A stretch of 64,000 nucleotides of DNA from Mycobacterium sp. URHB0044 (GCF_000620625.1 NZ_JIAW01000001.1:744001-808000); one strand, 5' to 3'. Positions 36,277-45,075 are shown, numbered from the stretch's first letter. The notes: generated by a model not told the origin, from the sequence alone. A program made the numbers and translations.

Positions 36277-37677
36277 TCACTCCTTCTCGGTTGTGTTGGT
36301 AAGGCGCGGCGGACGTCGCCTGTGCCAGTCGGTGATTCGTTGAAATGCACTAGCGACGGCGAGCAGTAATGCCTCGCTGCCTATACCGCCTGCCAGTAGC
36401 AGCGAGATCGGCAGGCCGTCGACGACGCCGGCAGGCATCGTCACGGCGGGTGCGCCGACGACGTTCATCGGCATGACCATGCGCAGCGTGGTGCTCGGGT
36501 CCAGCCTGCGCCCACTCGGGTCGATGCGCGGCGCGGTGCGTTCATGGCCGGGAAGGACCAGCAGGTCCACGTCGCGCATCGCATTCCGGTACTGGTGCCG
36601 AAACATCCGCGCGACGCGCAGCGCGTCCACCAACGCCGGTGCCGGCGTGGCCAACCCGGCCCGCAACCGGCCTTCCACCTCGGGCAGCAGCCGTGAGCCG
36701 GACTGCTCCACGATGGTGCGGTACTCGACGGCCGCTTCGCACTCGACGAGCACGGCGCCGGCCTCGACGACCGCGTCCCAGTAACCGATGTCCACGCCGA
36801 CCAGGTCGATGCCGAGCTGACGCAGGTCCTGCAACGCCCGGCACAGCGGGCGACTCACGCTGGGCCCCAGCGCTTCCCACAGCTGCGGAACGACGCCCAC
36901 GCGTAGACCGGCAATGGGTCGGCCCAGCTGCGCGACGTAGTCGACTCGAGGAAATGCCTCCGACGTCGGATCCGCGTGATCGACGCCGGCGATCACCGAC
37001 AGGATGCTGGCGCAGTCCTCTGCCGACCGCGCGAGCGGGCCCACGTGATCGAAGCTCGTTGCCAGCGGGAGCACGCCGCGCAGCGGGACGAGTCCATACG
37101 ATGGCTTGAATCCGACGACACCACACCACGTCGCCGGATTGCGAATCGAACCCGTCGTGTCGGTGCCGAGCGCGCCTGCCACCACACCGGCCGCGACTGC
37201 AGCACCCGAGCCCATGCTCGATCCGCCGGCGTACCGGTCCGGGTCCCACGGGTTGCGGGTCGGCCCGTAGTGGTAGGCATCGGCTGGGCCGTAGGCGAAT
37301 TCGGGCAGGTTCGTCTTGCCGAAGATCAACGCCCCCGCCGATCGCAGTCGCTCGACGACGGTCGCATCACGATCCGGGACGTGCGCGCCGTACACGACCG
37401 ACCCCGCCGTGGTGCGCTCAGCGCGCGTGCAGATGTTGTCCTTGACGGCGATCGGCACCCCGTGCAGCGGGCCGCGCACCTCGCCGCGGCGAGCTTCGCC
37501 GTCCAAGCGCGCTGCATCGGCGAGCACGCGGTCGCGGTCGAGGGAGATGAACGCGTTGAGCAGGGGTTCGGTTTCCTCGAAGCGGGCGATCGACGCCTTG
37601 GCCACCTCGAGTGGCGAGAGTTCGCGTCGGGCAATGAGATCTGCCAGCTGCGCGACGCCGAGCTCACTCTCCCGCAT
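36277..37677 (-). CDS. amidase-signature family amidohydrolase
   Basis: A 466-residue amidase with the Ser-cisSer-Lys machinery: Lys79 in AVKDN, GGSSMGSG with Ser153/154, and the nucleophile Ser177 in TTGSIRNP. The Gly-Ser-rich signature is complete. It is soluble, with normal family length. Its start overlaps the RidA gene by 14 bases. In the operon it would hydrolyse an amide or urea-type intermediate and release ammonia; substrate unknown. Confidence 0.9.
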   Translation of the reverse strand: MRESELGVAQLADLIARRELSPLEVAKASIARFEETEPLLNAFISLDRDRVLADAARLDGEARRGEVRGPLHGVPIAVKDNICTRAERTTAGSVVYGAHVPDRDATVVERLRSAGALIFGKTNLPEFAYGPADAYHYGPTRNPWDPDRYAGGSSMGSGAAVAAGVVAGALGTDTTGSIRNPATWCGVVGFKPSYGLVPLRGVLPLATSFDHVGPLARSAEDCASILSVIAGVDHADPTSEAFPRVDYVAQLGRPIAGLRVGVVPQLWEALGPSVSRPLCRALQDLRQLGIDLVGVDIGYWDAVVEAGAVLVECEAAVEYRTIVEQSGSRLLPEVEGRLRAGLATPAPALVDALRVARMFRHQYRNAMRDVDLLVLPGHERTAPRIDPSGRRLDPSTTLRMVMPMNVVGAPAVTMPAGVVDGLPISLLLAGGIGSEALLLAVASAFQRITDWHRRRPPRLTNTTEKE

Positions 37678-38074
37678 GACCGTGATGGATCAGGGCGATC
37701 GCGTTGATCTCGATCAGCATGTCCGGCGACACCATCTTGGAGACTTCGAGCATGGTGGACGCGGGGGCAGGCGACGGGAAGTACTCGCGTCGCACCCGAT
37801 GAATGGCGTCGAAGTGTTCGATGTTGCGCACGAACACGTCCACCCGGACGATGTCGTTCAACGTGCCACCCGCGGCGGTCATTGCCCGCTTGAGGTTCTC
37901 GCACACCTGCCGCGTCTGCGCGTCGATGTCACCGGCGCCGACGACCCGGCCATCGGCAGCACGCGCCGTCATTCCGGAGAGGAACACCATGCGGCCGTTC
38001 GCATCTGCGACGACTCCTTGCGAGAAGTGTCCGCTGGGAGTGCTCAATTGTTCTGTCTGGAGTTCTGTCTTCAT
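37664..38074 (-). CDS. RidA (YjgF/YER057c) family enamine/imine deaminase
   Basis: A 136-residue Rid-fold protein: FSQGVVADANGRMVFLSGMT, then LNDIVRVDVFVRNIEHF with the conserved Arg, and PASTMLEVSKMVSPDMLIEINAIA including the conserved acidic residue. RidA hydrolyses reactive enamines/imines formed by PLP enzymes; other members are 2-aminomuconate deaminases. The pairing with a PLP enzyme, an amidase and an FAH-family hydrolase suggests removal of an amino group in a catabolic chain (inference). Confidence 0.88.
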   Translation of the reverse strand: MKTELQTEQLSTPSGHFSQGVVADANGRMVFLSGMTARAADGRVVGAGDIDAQTRQVCENLKRAMTAAGGTLNDIVRVDVFVRNIEHFDAIHRVRREYFPSPAPASTMLEVSKMVSPDMLIEINAIALIHHGHAGE

Positions 38075-38078
38075 GGTT

Positions 38079-38918
38079 TCACCCGTCTGCGATCGTGTTC
38101 TCGAGTACGCCTATCCGGTCGACGCTGACCTCGACGTGGTCACCCGGTTTCATCCAGACCGGTGGCGTCCTGCGGGCACCGACGCCACCCGGAGTCCCGG
38201 TCACGATGACGTCCCCTGGTCGAAGCGGCGTGATGACCGATAGGTATTCGATGATCGTGGGAATGTCGAAGATCATCTGGTCGGTCGTGGTCTTCTGCAT
38301 CAGCTCGCCGTTGAGGTGGCAGGACAGCGTCATCGTGGTCTGGGGTGGGATCTCGTCCGCGGTCACCAGCCACGGACCGAAGGCGCCGGTGCCGACGAAG
38401 TTCTTCCCCGCGGTGTATTGAGTTGTGTGGCGCTGGAATTCGCGGACGGATCCGTCGTTGTAGCAGCTGTAGCCGGCGATGTGATCCCACGCCCGCTCGC
38501 GGGAAATGCGGCGCCCCTCGCGCCCTACGATCAGGGCTATCTCGGCTTCGTAGTCGAGGGTGTGCGATTCGAAGGGCCGGACGATGGCGGCTCGATGGCC
38601 GGTCTGTGACTCCGCGGTCCGCAAGAACACCGCGGGATGGCGCACCTCGTCGTTCGCGGTCTCCTCGCGGTGATCCGCGTAGTTGACACCGATGCACAGG
38701 ATCTTGCCCGGATTCGGGATCACCGGTAGCCACGAGACGTCCGACAGTGAATGGTCCGGAGCCGCGTCCGAATAGGCGGCGGCGTCGTCGAGCGCATCGT
38801 CGGCGAGGACCGCTTTGAGGTGTCGATGGCGGAGGTGCCGGGTGAGGTCGACGACTCCGTCGTCGGTCACGATCCCGTACTTGGCGGTGCCGTCAATCGT
38901 GAAGCTGGCCAGACGCAT
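38079..38918 (-). CDS. fumarylacetoacetate hydrolase-family protein
   Basis: A 279-residue FAH-superfamily enzyme: KILCIGVNYADHREE, a metal-binding LDYEAEIALIVG with two Glu residues, GKNFVGTGAFGPW, and VTGTPGGVGARRTPPVWMKPGD. The family includes fumarylpyruvate hydrolase, oxaloacetate/4-oxalocrotonate decarboxylases and 2-hydroxyhepta-2,4-diene-dioate isomerases, all acting on dioxo acids downstream of ring cleavage. Its position next to Rid-type deaminases fits a 2-oxo-dienoate intermediate. Confidence 0.88.
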   Translation of the reverse strand: MRLASFTIDGTAKYGIVTDDGVVDLTRHLRHRHLKAVLADDALDDAAAYSDAAPDHSLSDVSWLPVIPNPGKILCIGVNYADHREETANDEVRHPAVFLRTAESQTGHRAAIVRPFESHTLDYEAEIALIVGREGRRISRERAWDHIAGYSCYNDGSVREFQRHTTQYTAGKNFVGTGAFGPWLVTADEIPPQTTMTLSCHLNGELMQKTTTDQMIFDIPTIIEYLSVITPLRPGDVIVTGTPGGVGARRTPPVWMKPGDHVEVSVDRIGVLENTIADG

Positions 38919-38922
38919 TGGA

Positions 38923-39684
38923 CTACTTCTCCTCGGTCAGTTTGATGTCGCGCAGGACGGTGCGTGCGTCCATCTCGAACTCGCATTGCTGGACGGGCGG
39001 GCTCGCGTCGTACCATCTGACGCCGTGCAGGCCGACGCCCTGATGCAGGAGTTCCGCCTGAAGTAGGGGACCCACGTCGTGCAACGTGTACAGCCGGGTG
39101 TCGACGACGTCACGCCACTGCATGCCGAGCGCGGTGAGCCGAAGCGCCTGCTCGTCACGCACGTAGCGGACCTTGTCCCGCAACCCGTCGATGCTGGTGT
39201 CGCCGAGCCGGACGATGCTGTCGACGTAGTCACCGGCGCCCTCTGCTGCCTCGGCACCGCCGGAGACGACGAAGGTGGCTTGAGTGGTTTCCGACGGCAC
39301 GGTGTAGCAGAACGCATAGATACTTGGCACGTCCGGCTTCCCGGTACGTGGGCAAACATTCGTACGGGCAACGGGATTGGCGCCGTCGCGGTACAAGCCG
39401 AAACGCTCCAGGGTGCGGACGTAGGCGGTGTTGAACTCGACGAAACCCGCCTCGGTGAACGGTGCGGGTGACCGCAACTCACAGGCGCACAGTGCGGTGG
39501 TCGGGCGGCCGACGGCGGTCAGGTGCGATTCGATCGCGGCGAATCCGTCGTCGAGCGGAAGGGGTTGTGGCAGAAGCGCCCGCTCGATGGCGAAACCCGG
39601 CTGGGCGGCGACGCCACCGGAGAACTGGAACACCGATTCGATGTAGCGGTAGCCACCGGCCACGATCGTCTTGACGCGTTTCAT
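38923..39684 (-). CDS. tandem Rid-like protein, possible aminomuconate-type deaminase
   Basis: A 253-residue soluble protein. Both halves show Rid-fold features: FQFSGGVAAQPG then HLTAVG and ELRSPAPF in the first, and ATFVVSGGAEA, LRLTALG-W-DVV and LYTLHD in the second. I read it as a fused pair of Rid-like domains. From memory, a 2-amino-(5-chloro)muconate deaminase type has been named CnbZ in other bacteria and this may be related, but I cannot confirm it. The ATG overlaps the permease stop (ATGA). In the operon it could be the committed deaminase. Confidence 0.6.
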   Translation of the reverse strand: MKRVKTIVAGGYRYIESVFQFSGGVAAQPGFAIERALLPQPLPLDDGFAAIESHLTAVGRPTTALCACELRSPAPFTEAGFVEFNTAYVRTLERFGLYRDGANPVARTNVCPRTGKPDVPSIYAFCYTVPSETTQATFVVSGGAEAAEGAGDYVDSIVRLGDTSIDGLRDKVRYVRDEQALRLTALGMQWRDVVDTRLYTLHDVGPLLQAELLHQGVGLHGVRWYDASPPVQQCEFEMDARTVLRDIKLTEEK

Positions 39685-41147
39685 GGAAGGTCTCCGTTCG
39701 GTTGGACCGGGGGTTGCCTGCGGCGTTGGCGGCGGTCGAGGTAGACGAAGGCCGCGAACATTGCACCCGCGGCCACCAGGAAGACGTACGTCATGTTGTC
39801 GACGGGCGGCGCGGGTGGATTGACCATCGCGTTCACGTAGATCCACACCGTCAGCGCGGCACCGACGAGCGCCGTGAGGACGGGTAACGGCCGCGCTCGG
39901 CGTTCGCGAATCCGAAGCACTATGGATCCGAGGCAGATCAACACCCACGGCACGACCCACGCGTACACGGTGAGTGTGGACAGCGACGGAAACACCTTGG
40001 TGAGCAGATCGTTTGGGTAGAGCCAAATCAGCAGCAGTAGGCAGCCCTGTGCCGCAGCTGCAAGCGATATCACGGCGACGTTGGGACTGCGGAACCTGTG
40101 GTGCACCTTGGCCAGCGCGCGGGGGAGCAGGCCATCGGTAGCCAGTGTTGCGACGAAGCGGGAGCCGTAGTTGACGAAGGCGATCAGCGAAGCCAGGTTC
40201 GCCACGGCCAGAACCAAGTCGATGGACTTCACCACCACGTCACCGAGCCGGGCTTGCTGCGCGAGGGCGGCCGCGGGCGACAACCCGGAGTTGATCGCGT
40301 CCGCCGCCGCGGTGAGACCGGGAACCTGCAACAGCGTGGCCACCAGGTAGGCGGCGCCGAGGATGACGGGGACGCTCATCACGGCGAGCGGGATGTTGCG
40401 CCTTGGCGACTTGGTCTCGGCCGCGAGCGCGGCGGAGCTCTCGAAGGCCACCACGAACACCGCGCCTGCCGCGACGCCCTGGAAGATCCCACTGACCGAC
40501 GCCCCCTCGAGGCTGAGTTGTCCGCCCAGGACAGGACCGGTGTGCATCGCGGTCGCGAGCGTGATCAGCGCGATGATGGGGACCGTCATGAGGGTCAGCA
40601 CGACGGCGGTACGCACCGATGCGTCGAGGCCGCGATACGCCAGCGCGGAGGCGATGACGATGGCGCAGGTGCTCGTCAGCGTGATCGCGCCGGCGGAGAG
40701 TCCGGAACTCACGCCCATCGCGACGAGGAAACTGCCCGCGAAGACGCCGGTGAGCAGAAGAACTCCCGCGATCAGCGTCACGAAGCCGATGGCCAACGTC
40801 GCCCCGACGAGAAGGCGCGCCCATGCGCCGAAGACGTGCGGCATGTAGGAGTACACCGATCCCGTTGCGACGTAGCGCCTCGCGAACGTGATGACGGAAA
40901 TCCCGATGCACGCCGTGGTGATCGCGATGATCAACGCGCCCAACCAACTTCCGTTCCCCGCGGTGAGCACGATGAGGAACGGAACGGTGGCCAGGGCCAC
41001 GGCGGGTGTCTGCGACGTGAGTGCAAGCCCGATGATCTGCGCCGACCTCAGTTGGCTTGGCTCCAGACCAGCCGCCTCGTGATGATGCGAAGCATCCTGC
41101 GGTTCCGATGCCATCGAACTTCCTGACTCTTGCCGTGAATGGGTCAT
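39681..41147 (-). CDS. APC-superfamily permease
   Basis: A protein of about 488 residues with 12 or so hydrophobic segments and a charged Arg-rich C-tail. The loop ALAAETKSPRRNIP near residue 240 and GLALTSQTPAVALATVP at the N-terminus are APC-like. ATG 41147 is used; ATG 41114, with AGGAAG 4 nt upstream, is a serious alternative. Second gene of the HxlR-controlled operon and the likely importer of its nitrogenous substrate. Confidence 0.87.
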   Translation of the reverse strand: MTHSRQESGSSMASEPQDASHHHEAAGLEPSQLRSAQIIGLALTSQTPAVALATVPFLIVLTAGNGSWLGALIIAITTACIGISVITFARRYVATGSVYSYMPHVFGAWARLLVGATLAIGFVTLIAGVLLLTGVFAGSFLVAMGVSSGLSAGAITLTSTCAIVIASALAYRGLDASVRTAVVLTLMTVPIIALITLATAMHTGPVLGGQLSLEGASVSGIFQGVAAGAVFVVAFESSAALAAETKSPRRNIPLAVMSVPVILGAAYLVATLLQVPGLTAAADAINSGLSPAAALAQQARLGDVVVKSIDLVLAVANLASLIAFVNYGSRFVATLATDGLLPRALAKVHHRFRSPNVAVISLAAAAQGCLLLLIWLYPNDLLTKVFPSLSTLTVYAWVVPWVLICLGSIVLRIRERRARPLPVLTALVGAALTVWIYVNAMVNPPAPPVDNMTYVFLVAAGAMFAAFVYLDRRQRRRQPPVQPNGDLP

Positions 41148-41161
41148 GACGCCGGGCCTCC

Positions 41162-41743
41162 TCAGTCCGGCTCCGATGCCAGAGGCGCGGCACGACGGGC
41201 GTCCCGTAGCGCGTGGCCCCACCACTTGATCTGATGGACAAGGGTTCTCGCGGCATGAGCACTTCTGTGCGGATCGACCGGCTCGCCGTCGACGAACTGG
41301 TCCCACACGTTCGCGAACGTGACCGTGTTGCGCACGGTCGCCGCGTTGAGCGACGCGAAGACCAGACGCAATGCCTCGACCGACCGCAGTCCGCCGGACA
41401 GCCCGCCGTACGAGACGAACCCGACCGCCTTGCCTGCCCACTCGTCGACGTGCAGGTCGATGAAGGCCTTTATCGACGCGGGGTAGCTGTGGTTGTACTC
41501 CGGCGTGACGAAGACGAACGCGTCGGCGGCAGCGACGCGTGCCGAGACCGATCGCATCGCTTCCGGCGGGTCGATGCCGATTCGGGTGTGTAGGTCGAGG
41601 TCGGCGAGGTCGATGGTGTCGACGTCCAGGCCGTCGATCTCGTTGGCCTGCTTGAGAAACCATCGTGCGACGGTGTCCCCGAAGCGGCCCTCTCTGTTGC
41701 TCCCGATGACCACGGCCAACCGGAGCGGTTCGGTTCCATTCAT
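41162..41743 (-). CDS. NADPH-dependent FMN reductase
   Basis: A 193-residue flavodoxin-like protein: VVIGSNREGRFGDTVARWF (phosphate-binding loop) and FVTPEYNHSYPASIKAFID, the signature of NADPH-dependent FMN/quinone/azo reductases. It is the first gene of the leftward operon and faces the HxlR regulator across a repeat-rich 162-base region. It may supply reduced flavin or act directly as a nitro-, azo- or quinone reductase; an HxlR-reductase pair often answers electrophile or quinone stress. ATG 41743 fits the family better than the codon at 41752. Confidence 0.87.
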   Translation of the reverse strand: MNGTEPLRLAVVIGSNREGRFGDTVARWFLKQANEIDGLDVDTIDLADLDLHTRIGIDPPEAMRSVSARVAAADAFVFVTPEYNHSYPASIKAFIDLHVDEWAGKAVGFVSYGGLSGGLRSVEALRLVFASLNAATVRNTVTFANVWDQFVDGEPVDPHRSAHAARTLVHQIKWWGHALRDARRAAPLASEPD

Positions 41744-41762
41744 GGCTCTCAACTATCTCTCG

Positions 41763-41794
41763 GTAAGCGACTTACAATCGAGACTAAGTTAGTC
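41763..41794. promoter_or_regulatory. HxlR operator, reductase-proximal
   Basis: GTAAG-CGA-CTTAC (41763-41775) and the perfect palindrome GACTAAGTTAGTC (41782-41794) lie side by side just upstream of the reductase ATG at 41743. CACTTAC repeats follow. The half-site CTTACAATCG recurs in the second operator at 41859-41881, indicating one binding protein. Confidence 0.55.
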
Positions 41795-41858
41795 ACTTAC
41801 CAAATGCAAGCGGCTACCCAAATGAATTCAACGGGGCTCTCCGCTCGAACGCTGGAAA

Positions 41859-41881
41859 GTCACTTACAATCGTTAAGTGAC
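41859..41881. promoter_or_regulatory. HxlR operator, regulator-proximal
   Basis: GTCACTTA (41859-41866) and TAAGTGAC (41874-41881) are perfect 8-base arms with a 7-base spacer, ending 24 bases before the ATG of the HxlR-family gene. CTTACAATCG is shared with the first operator. This arrangement suits autoregulation plus control of the divergent operon. Confidence 0.6.
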
Positions 41882-41905
41882 ACCTGAGCTGAGAAGGGCG
41901 TGGAA

Positions 41906-42343
41906 ATGAGCGAGCCGGCGATGAAGGAAAGCCACTACGACCTCGGCATGGGCTACTGCCCCAGCTACCACCACGCCGCCGAACTGGTCGGACGCCGGTG
42001 GAACGGCGTCATCATCCGCGCCCTACTTCTGGGCGCCACGCGGTTCACCGAGATCGCGGAGCAGATTCCCGAGATGAGCGACAAGATGCTGGCCAGCCGG
42101 CTGCGGGAACTCGAGGACGAGGGAATCGTGGTGCGCAGCGTCGAGCCGACCGTGCCCGTGCGGGTCGGCTACGCGCTGACCGAGAAGGGGCTCGATCTGC
42201 ATCGCGCGGTGCGCGCGCTCGCCGAGTGGGCGGACTACTGGATGCCCGAGGACTCCGAGGACTGGACCGTCAGCACCAAGGCGGAGAGGGACCGAACGCA
42301 GCGCCCCGCCAAGAGCTCGCGCAGGAACGGACGCTCGGCCTAG
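41906..42343 (+). CDS. HxlR-family transcriptional regulator
   Basis: A 145-residue winged-helix regulator of the HxlR/DUF24 type: an N-terminal conserved Cys in MGYCPSYHHAAELVGRRW, then ATRFTEIAEQIPEMSDKMLASRLRELE and GYALTEKG. HxlR proteins sense electrophiles or aldehydes, often through that Cys. ATG 41906 has AAGG about 8 nt upstream; GTG 41900 is too close to it. Two dyads in the divergent region are likely its operators. Its stop overlaps the FAAL stop (CTAG). Confidence 0.88.
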   Translation: MSEPAMKESHYDLGMGYCPSYHHAAELVGRRWNGVIIRALLLGATRFTEIAEQIPEMSDKMLASRLRELEDEGIVVRSVEPTVPVRVGYALTEKGLDLHRAVRALAEWADYWMPEDSEDWTVSTKAERDRTQRPAKSSRRNGRSA

Positions 42344-44136
42344 CCTCCGAATGCGCCCGCGAGGTACTCGCTGCGGCACTCGAGGCGCGCCAGTTTGCCG
42401 CTCGTGGTGCGGGGCAGTGCGCCCGCAGGCACGAAGCGGACGTCGGCGACGTCGAGCCCGTGCCGATCGGACACGGCTGCCCGGATGGCCTGGATCGCGG
42501 AGGTGGGGTCGGCCCGACGGGTGCCCGACGCGCGCTCGGCGATGATCACCAGGCCGTCGCCGGGCACCGAGAAGGCCGCGACGTATCCCCGCCGCACGAT
42601 CGTCGACGCATCCGCCGTGGTGGCCTCGAGGTCCTGTGGGTAGTGGTGCCTGCCGTCGATGGCCACCAGATCCGCACGGCGACCGGTCACGTACAGCTCA
42701 CCGTCCAGGTAGACACCGAGGTCCCCGGTTCGCAGCCACGTCGCACCTTCCGGGGAGCCGTCGGCGTGGCTGCCCACCTCCAGACGCGACCGAAGCGTGG
42801 CGCCGAACGTCGGTGCGGATTCCTCCGTCCTGCCCCAGTATCTGGGCGCAATGTTGTTGCCGTGCAACCAGATTTCGCCGACGCACCCATCGCCGAGTTC
42901 GGTACCCGAGTCGGGGTCGACGATGACGGCCCACTGACTGCGGGCGATCTGACCGCACGACACCTGAGGGATGGCGCCCGCAGCGTCCGCCGCGATCCGT
43001 ACCGCTCGACCGTCGGCCAATTGCGCACGGTCGAAGTGGGCGACGGTGGCCTGCGCGCTGGGCGCGATGGTCGAGACGAACAACGTGGCCTCTGCGATGC
43101 CATACGACGGCTTGATCGCCGTCGGCGCCAATCCGAACGGCGCGAACGCGGCGTTGAAGGTGTTGATCGCGTCGATGCTGACCGGTTCGGAACCGATGAT
43201 CATCACCACATTGCCGAGGTCGACGTCCTCGCCCGGTGCGGGTAGGCCCCGTTGGGCCGTGTACTCGTAGGCGAAGTTGGGCGCGGCCGTGACCACGCGT
43301 CCGCGCCGCGACCCGGCCGACAATGCGTGGATCCAGCGCTGCGGTCTGCGGATGAACGCCGTCGGCGACAGCAGAGTGGAATGACCGCCGTACACCGCGG
43401 GAAAGCCGATCATCGACAGCCCCATGTCGTGATAGAGCGGTAACCAGCTGACGCCGTGGGTGTTTCGGTCAAGCAGGTCGATCGAGAGGATCATCTGGAT
43501 CAGGTTGGTGCCGACCGCGCGGTGCGTGATCTCCACGCCGACCGGGGGCCGCGTCGAACCCGACGTGTACTGCAGATGGGACACGTCGTCGACGTCGACA
43601 TCGACCGGAATGAAGCCGTCCTCCGCCGAGTCGGGTATCTCGTCGACGACGATGACGTGCGGCCTGCGGGCGGACGACAACTTCACCAGCGAGGCGGTGA
43701 CGGCGTCGGCCGCCGCTGCCGTCGTGATGACTGCGGTCGGCCGCGAGTCGTGCAACGCAGTTTCGAGGCGCTGCGCGTGACCCTGAAGTTCGGGTGCGAA
43801 CAACGGCACCGCAATGGTCCCCGCCTTGATCGCCGCGAAGAATCCCGCGACGTACTCGAGGCCCTGCGGGGCGAGGATCGCGACCCGATCGCCCGGGGAG
43901 GTGACCTGCTGGATGCGCGCGCCGATGGCCCGCATCCGCCGCCCGAGTTGGGTCCAGGTCAGCTCGACGGCCTGCCCGTCCGCCGCGCGGGCGTAGTCGA
44001 GGTAGCGGTACGCGACCGTGTCACCGACGTTCGCGATGTTGCGGTCGATGAGCGATGGCAGCGTGGTGCCGGGCGGCAGCGCAACGGCGCCGTCGCCGTC
44101 CAGGCAGTCCTCGATCCGCAGCAGGCCGTCATCCAT
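42340..44136 (-). CDS. fatty acyl-AMP ligase (FAAL), FadD family
   Basis: A 598-residue adenylating enzyme: phosphate loop YTSGSTRPPVGVEITH near residue 190, SWLPLYHDMGL, the A5-type SYGIAEATLF, RTGDLG, and a C-terminal PRTTSGKL with the catalytic Lys. The HDMGL region and the insertion after the GD motif characterise FAALs, which make acyl-adenylates for loading onto polyketide synthases, instead of acyl-CoA. No PKS or acyl-carrier gene is in the window, so its partner is elsewhere or it acts alone. Convergent with the hxlR-type gene; 9 bases downstream of the XRE regulator gene, which is probably co-transcribed. Confidence 0.9.
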   Translation of the reverse strand: MDDGLLRIEDCLDGDGAVALPPGTTLPSLIDRNIANVGDTVAYRYLDYARAADGQAVELTWTQLGRRMRAIGARIQQVTSPGDRVAILAPQGLEYVAGFFAAIKAGTIAVPLFAPELQGHAQRLETALHDSRPTAVITTAAAADAVTASLVKLSSARRPHVIVVDEIPDSAEDGFIPVDVDVDDVSHLQYTSGSTRPPVGVEITHRAVGTNLIQMILSIDLLDRNTHGVSWLPLYHDMGLSMIGFPAVYGGHSTLLSPTAFIRRPQRWIHALSAGSRRGRVVTAAPNFAYEYTAQRGLPAPGEDVDLGNVVMIIGSEPVSIDAINTFNAAFAPFGLAPTAIKPSYGIAEATLFVSTIAPSAQATVAHFDRAQLADGRAVRIAADAAGAIPQVSCGQIARSQWAVIVDPDSGTELGDGCVGEIWLHGNNIAPRYWGRTEESAPTFGATLRSRLEVGSHADGSPEGATWLRTGDLGVYLDGELYVTGRRADLVAIDGRHHYPQDLEATTADASTIVRRGYVAAFSVPGDGLVIIAERASGTRRADPTSAIQAIRAAVSDRHGLDVADVRFVPAGALPRTTSGKLARLECRSEYLAGAFGG

Positions 44137-44145
44137 GCCGCCAGT

Positions 44146-45075
44146 TTAATTAACGTGACGCGCAGTATCACTAACTTTCTGGGGGGAGTGATGGGTATCT
44201 CGCTGCGTCCGTTCGGAGAGCAGATCGTCCTGACTGGCCGCCCAGGATGCGAGCAGCTTGAGGCCGTCCGCCGTCGGGGTGTTCGCGGGTGCGGTGTAGA
44301 TGTTCAGCTGCAGGCCGGGCTCGGCGGGCAGCTCCAAGGCTTCGAAGTCGAGATCGAGCTGACCCACGGCGGGGTGATTCAACCGCTTGCGGCCGCTGCG
44401 GTGAAAGCGCACGTCCTGCGACGCCCACCGCTGCCGGAACAGCTCGCTTCTGGTGGACAGCTCGCCGATCAGCGCGATCAGGTCCTCGTCGTGCGGGTTA
44501 CGGCCCGCCTCGAGCCGCAGCATCGCGGCGGCATCGCGGGTGATCTTGTCGTAGTCGACGAAGAATTCCCTGGCCGCCTCGGGATTCAGATAGACGAAGC
44601 GGGTGGTGTTGGCCGGCCGGCGTGGGTCGGCGAGGACGGGCGCGTAGAGCGCACGGGCCAGCTGGTTCATCGCGAGCACGTCGTGGCGGCCGTTGCGGAT
44701 CCACGCCGGGGCATCCGTGATCGCGTCGAGGACCTGTTGCAGCGCAGGCCGAACGGTCGCCGGTGTCTTGCGCCGCCGACGGCGGCTACTCCCACCGGAC
44801 TCCCTGGCGAGGGCGAACAGGTGGTCGCGCTCGGCGTCGTCGAGCTGCAGCGCCGCGGCCAAGGCTTCGAGCACGGTCTCCGAGGCGCCAGCCAGGCTGC
44901 CGCGTTCCATGCGTACGTAGTAGTCGACCGACACACCGGCGAGCATCGCGACTTCCTCGCGGCGTAGCCCCTTGACCCGGCGGTTCCCGCCGTACGTCGG
45001 CAGCTGCGCCTGCTCCGGGCTGATGCGCGCGCGGCGCGAACCGAGGAATTCGCGTATCTCGTTGCGCAGGTCCAT
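44146..45075 (-). CDS. XRE-family regulator with MmyB-like ligand-binding domain
   Basis: A 309-residue protein: a Cro/CI-type helix-turn-helix at about residues 35-85 (RREEVAMLAGVSVDYYVRME), then an MmyB-like domain from about 105 with AWIRNGRHDVLAMNQLARALY, FVYLNPEAAREFFVDYD and FHRSGRKRLNHPAVGQLDLDFE. Such regulators may bind fatty acids or similar ligands and often control an adjacent reductase. ATG 45075 fits the family start; GTG 45087 and ATG 45084 are alternatives. It diverges from the AKR gene at 45185. Confidence 0.9.
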   Translation of the reverse strand: MDLRNEIREFLGSRRARISPEQAQLPTYGGNRRVKGLRREEVAMLAGVSVDYYVRMERGSLAGASETVLEALAAALQLDDAERDHLFALARESGGSSRRRRRKTPATVRPALQQVLDAITDAPAWIRNGRHDVLAMNQLARALYAPVLADPRRPANTTRFVYLNPEAAREFFVDYDKITRDAAAMLRLEAGRNPHDEDLIALIGELSTRSELFRQRWASQDVRFHRSGRKRLNHPAVGQLDLDFEALELPAEPGLQLNIYTAPANTPTADGLKLLASWAASQDDLLSERTQRDTHHSPQKVSDTARHVN

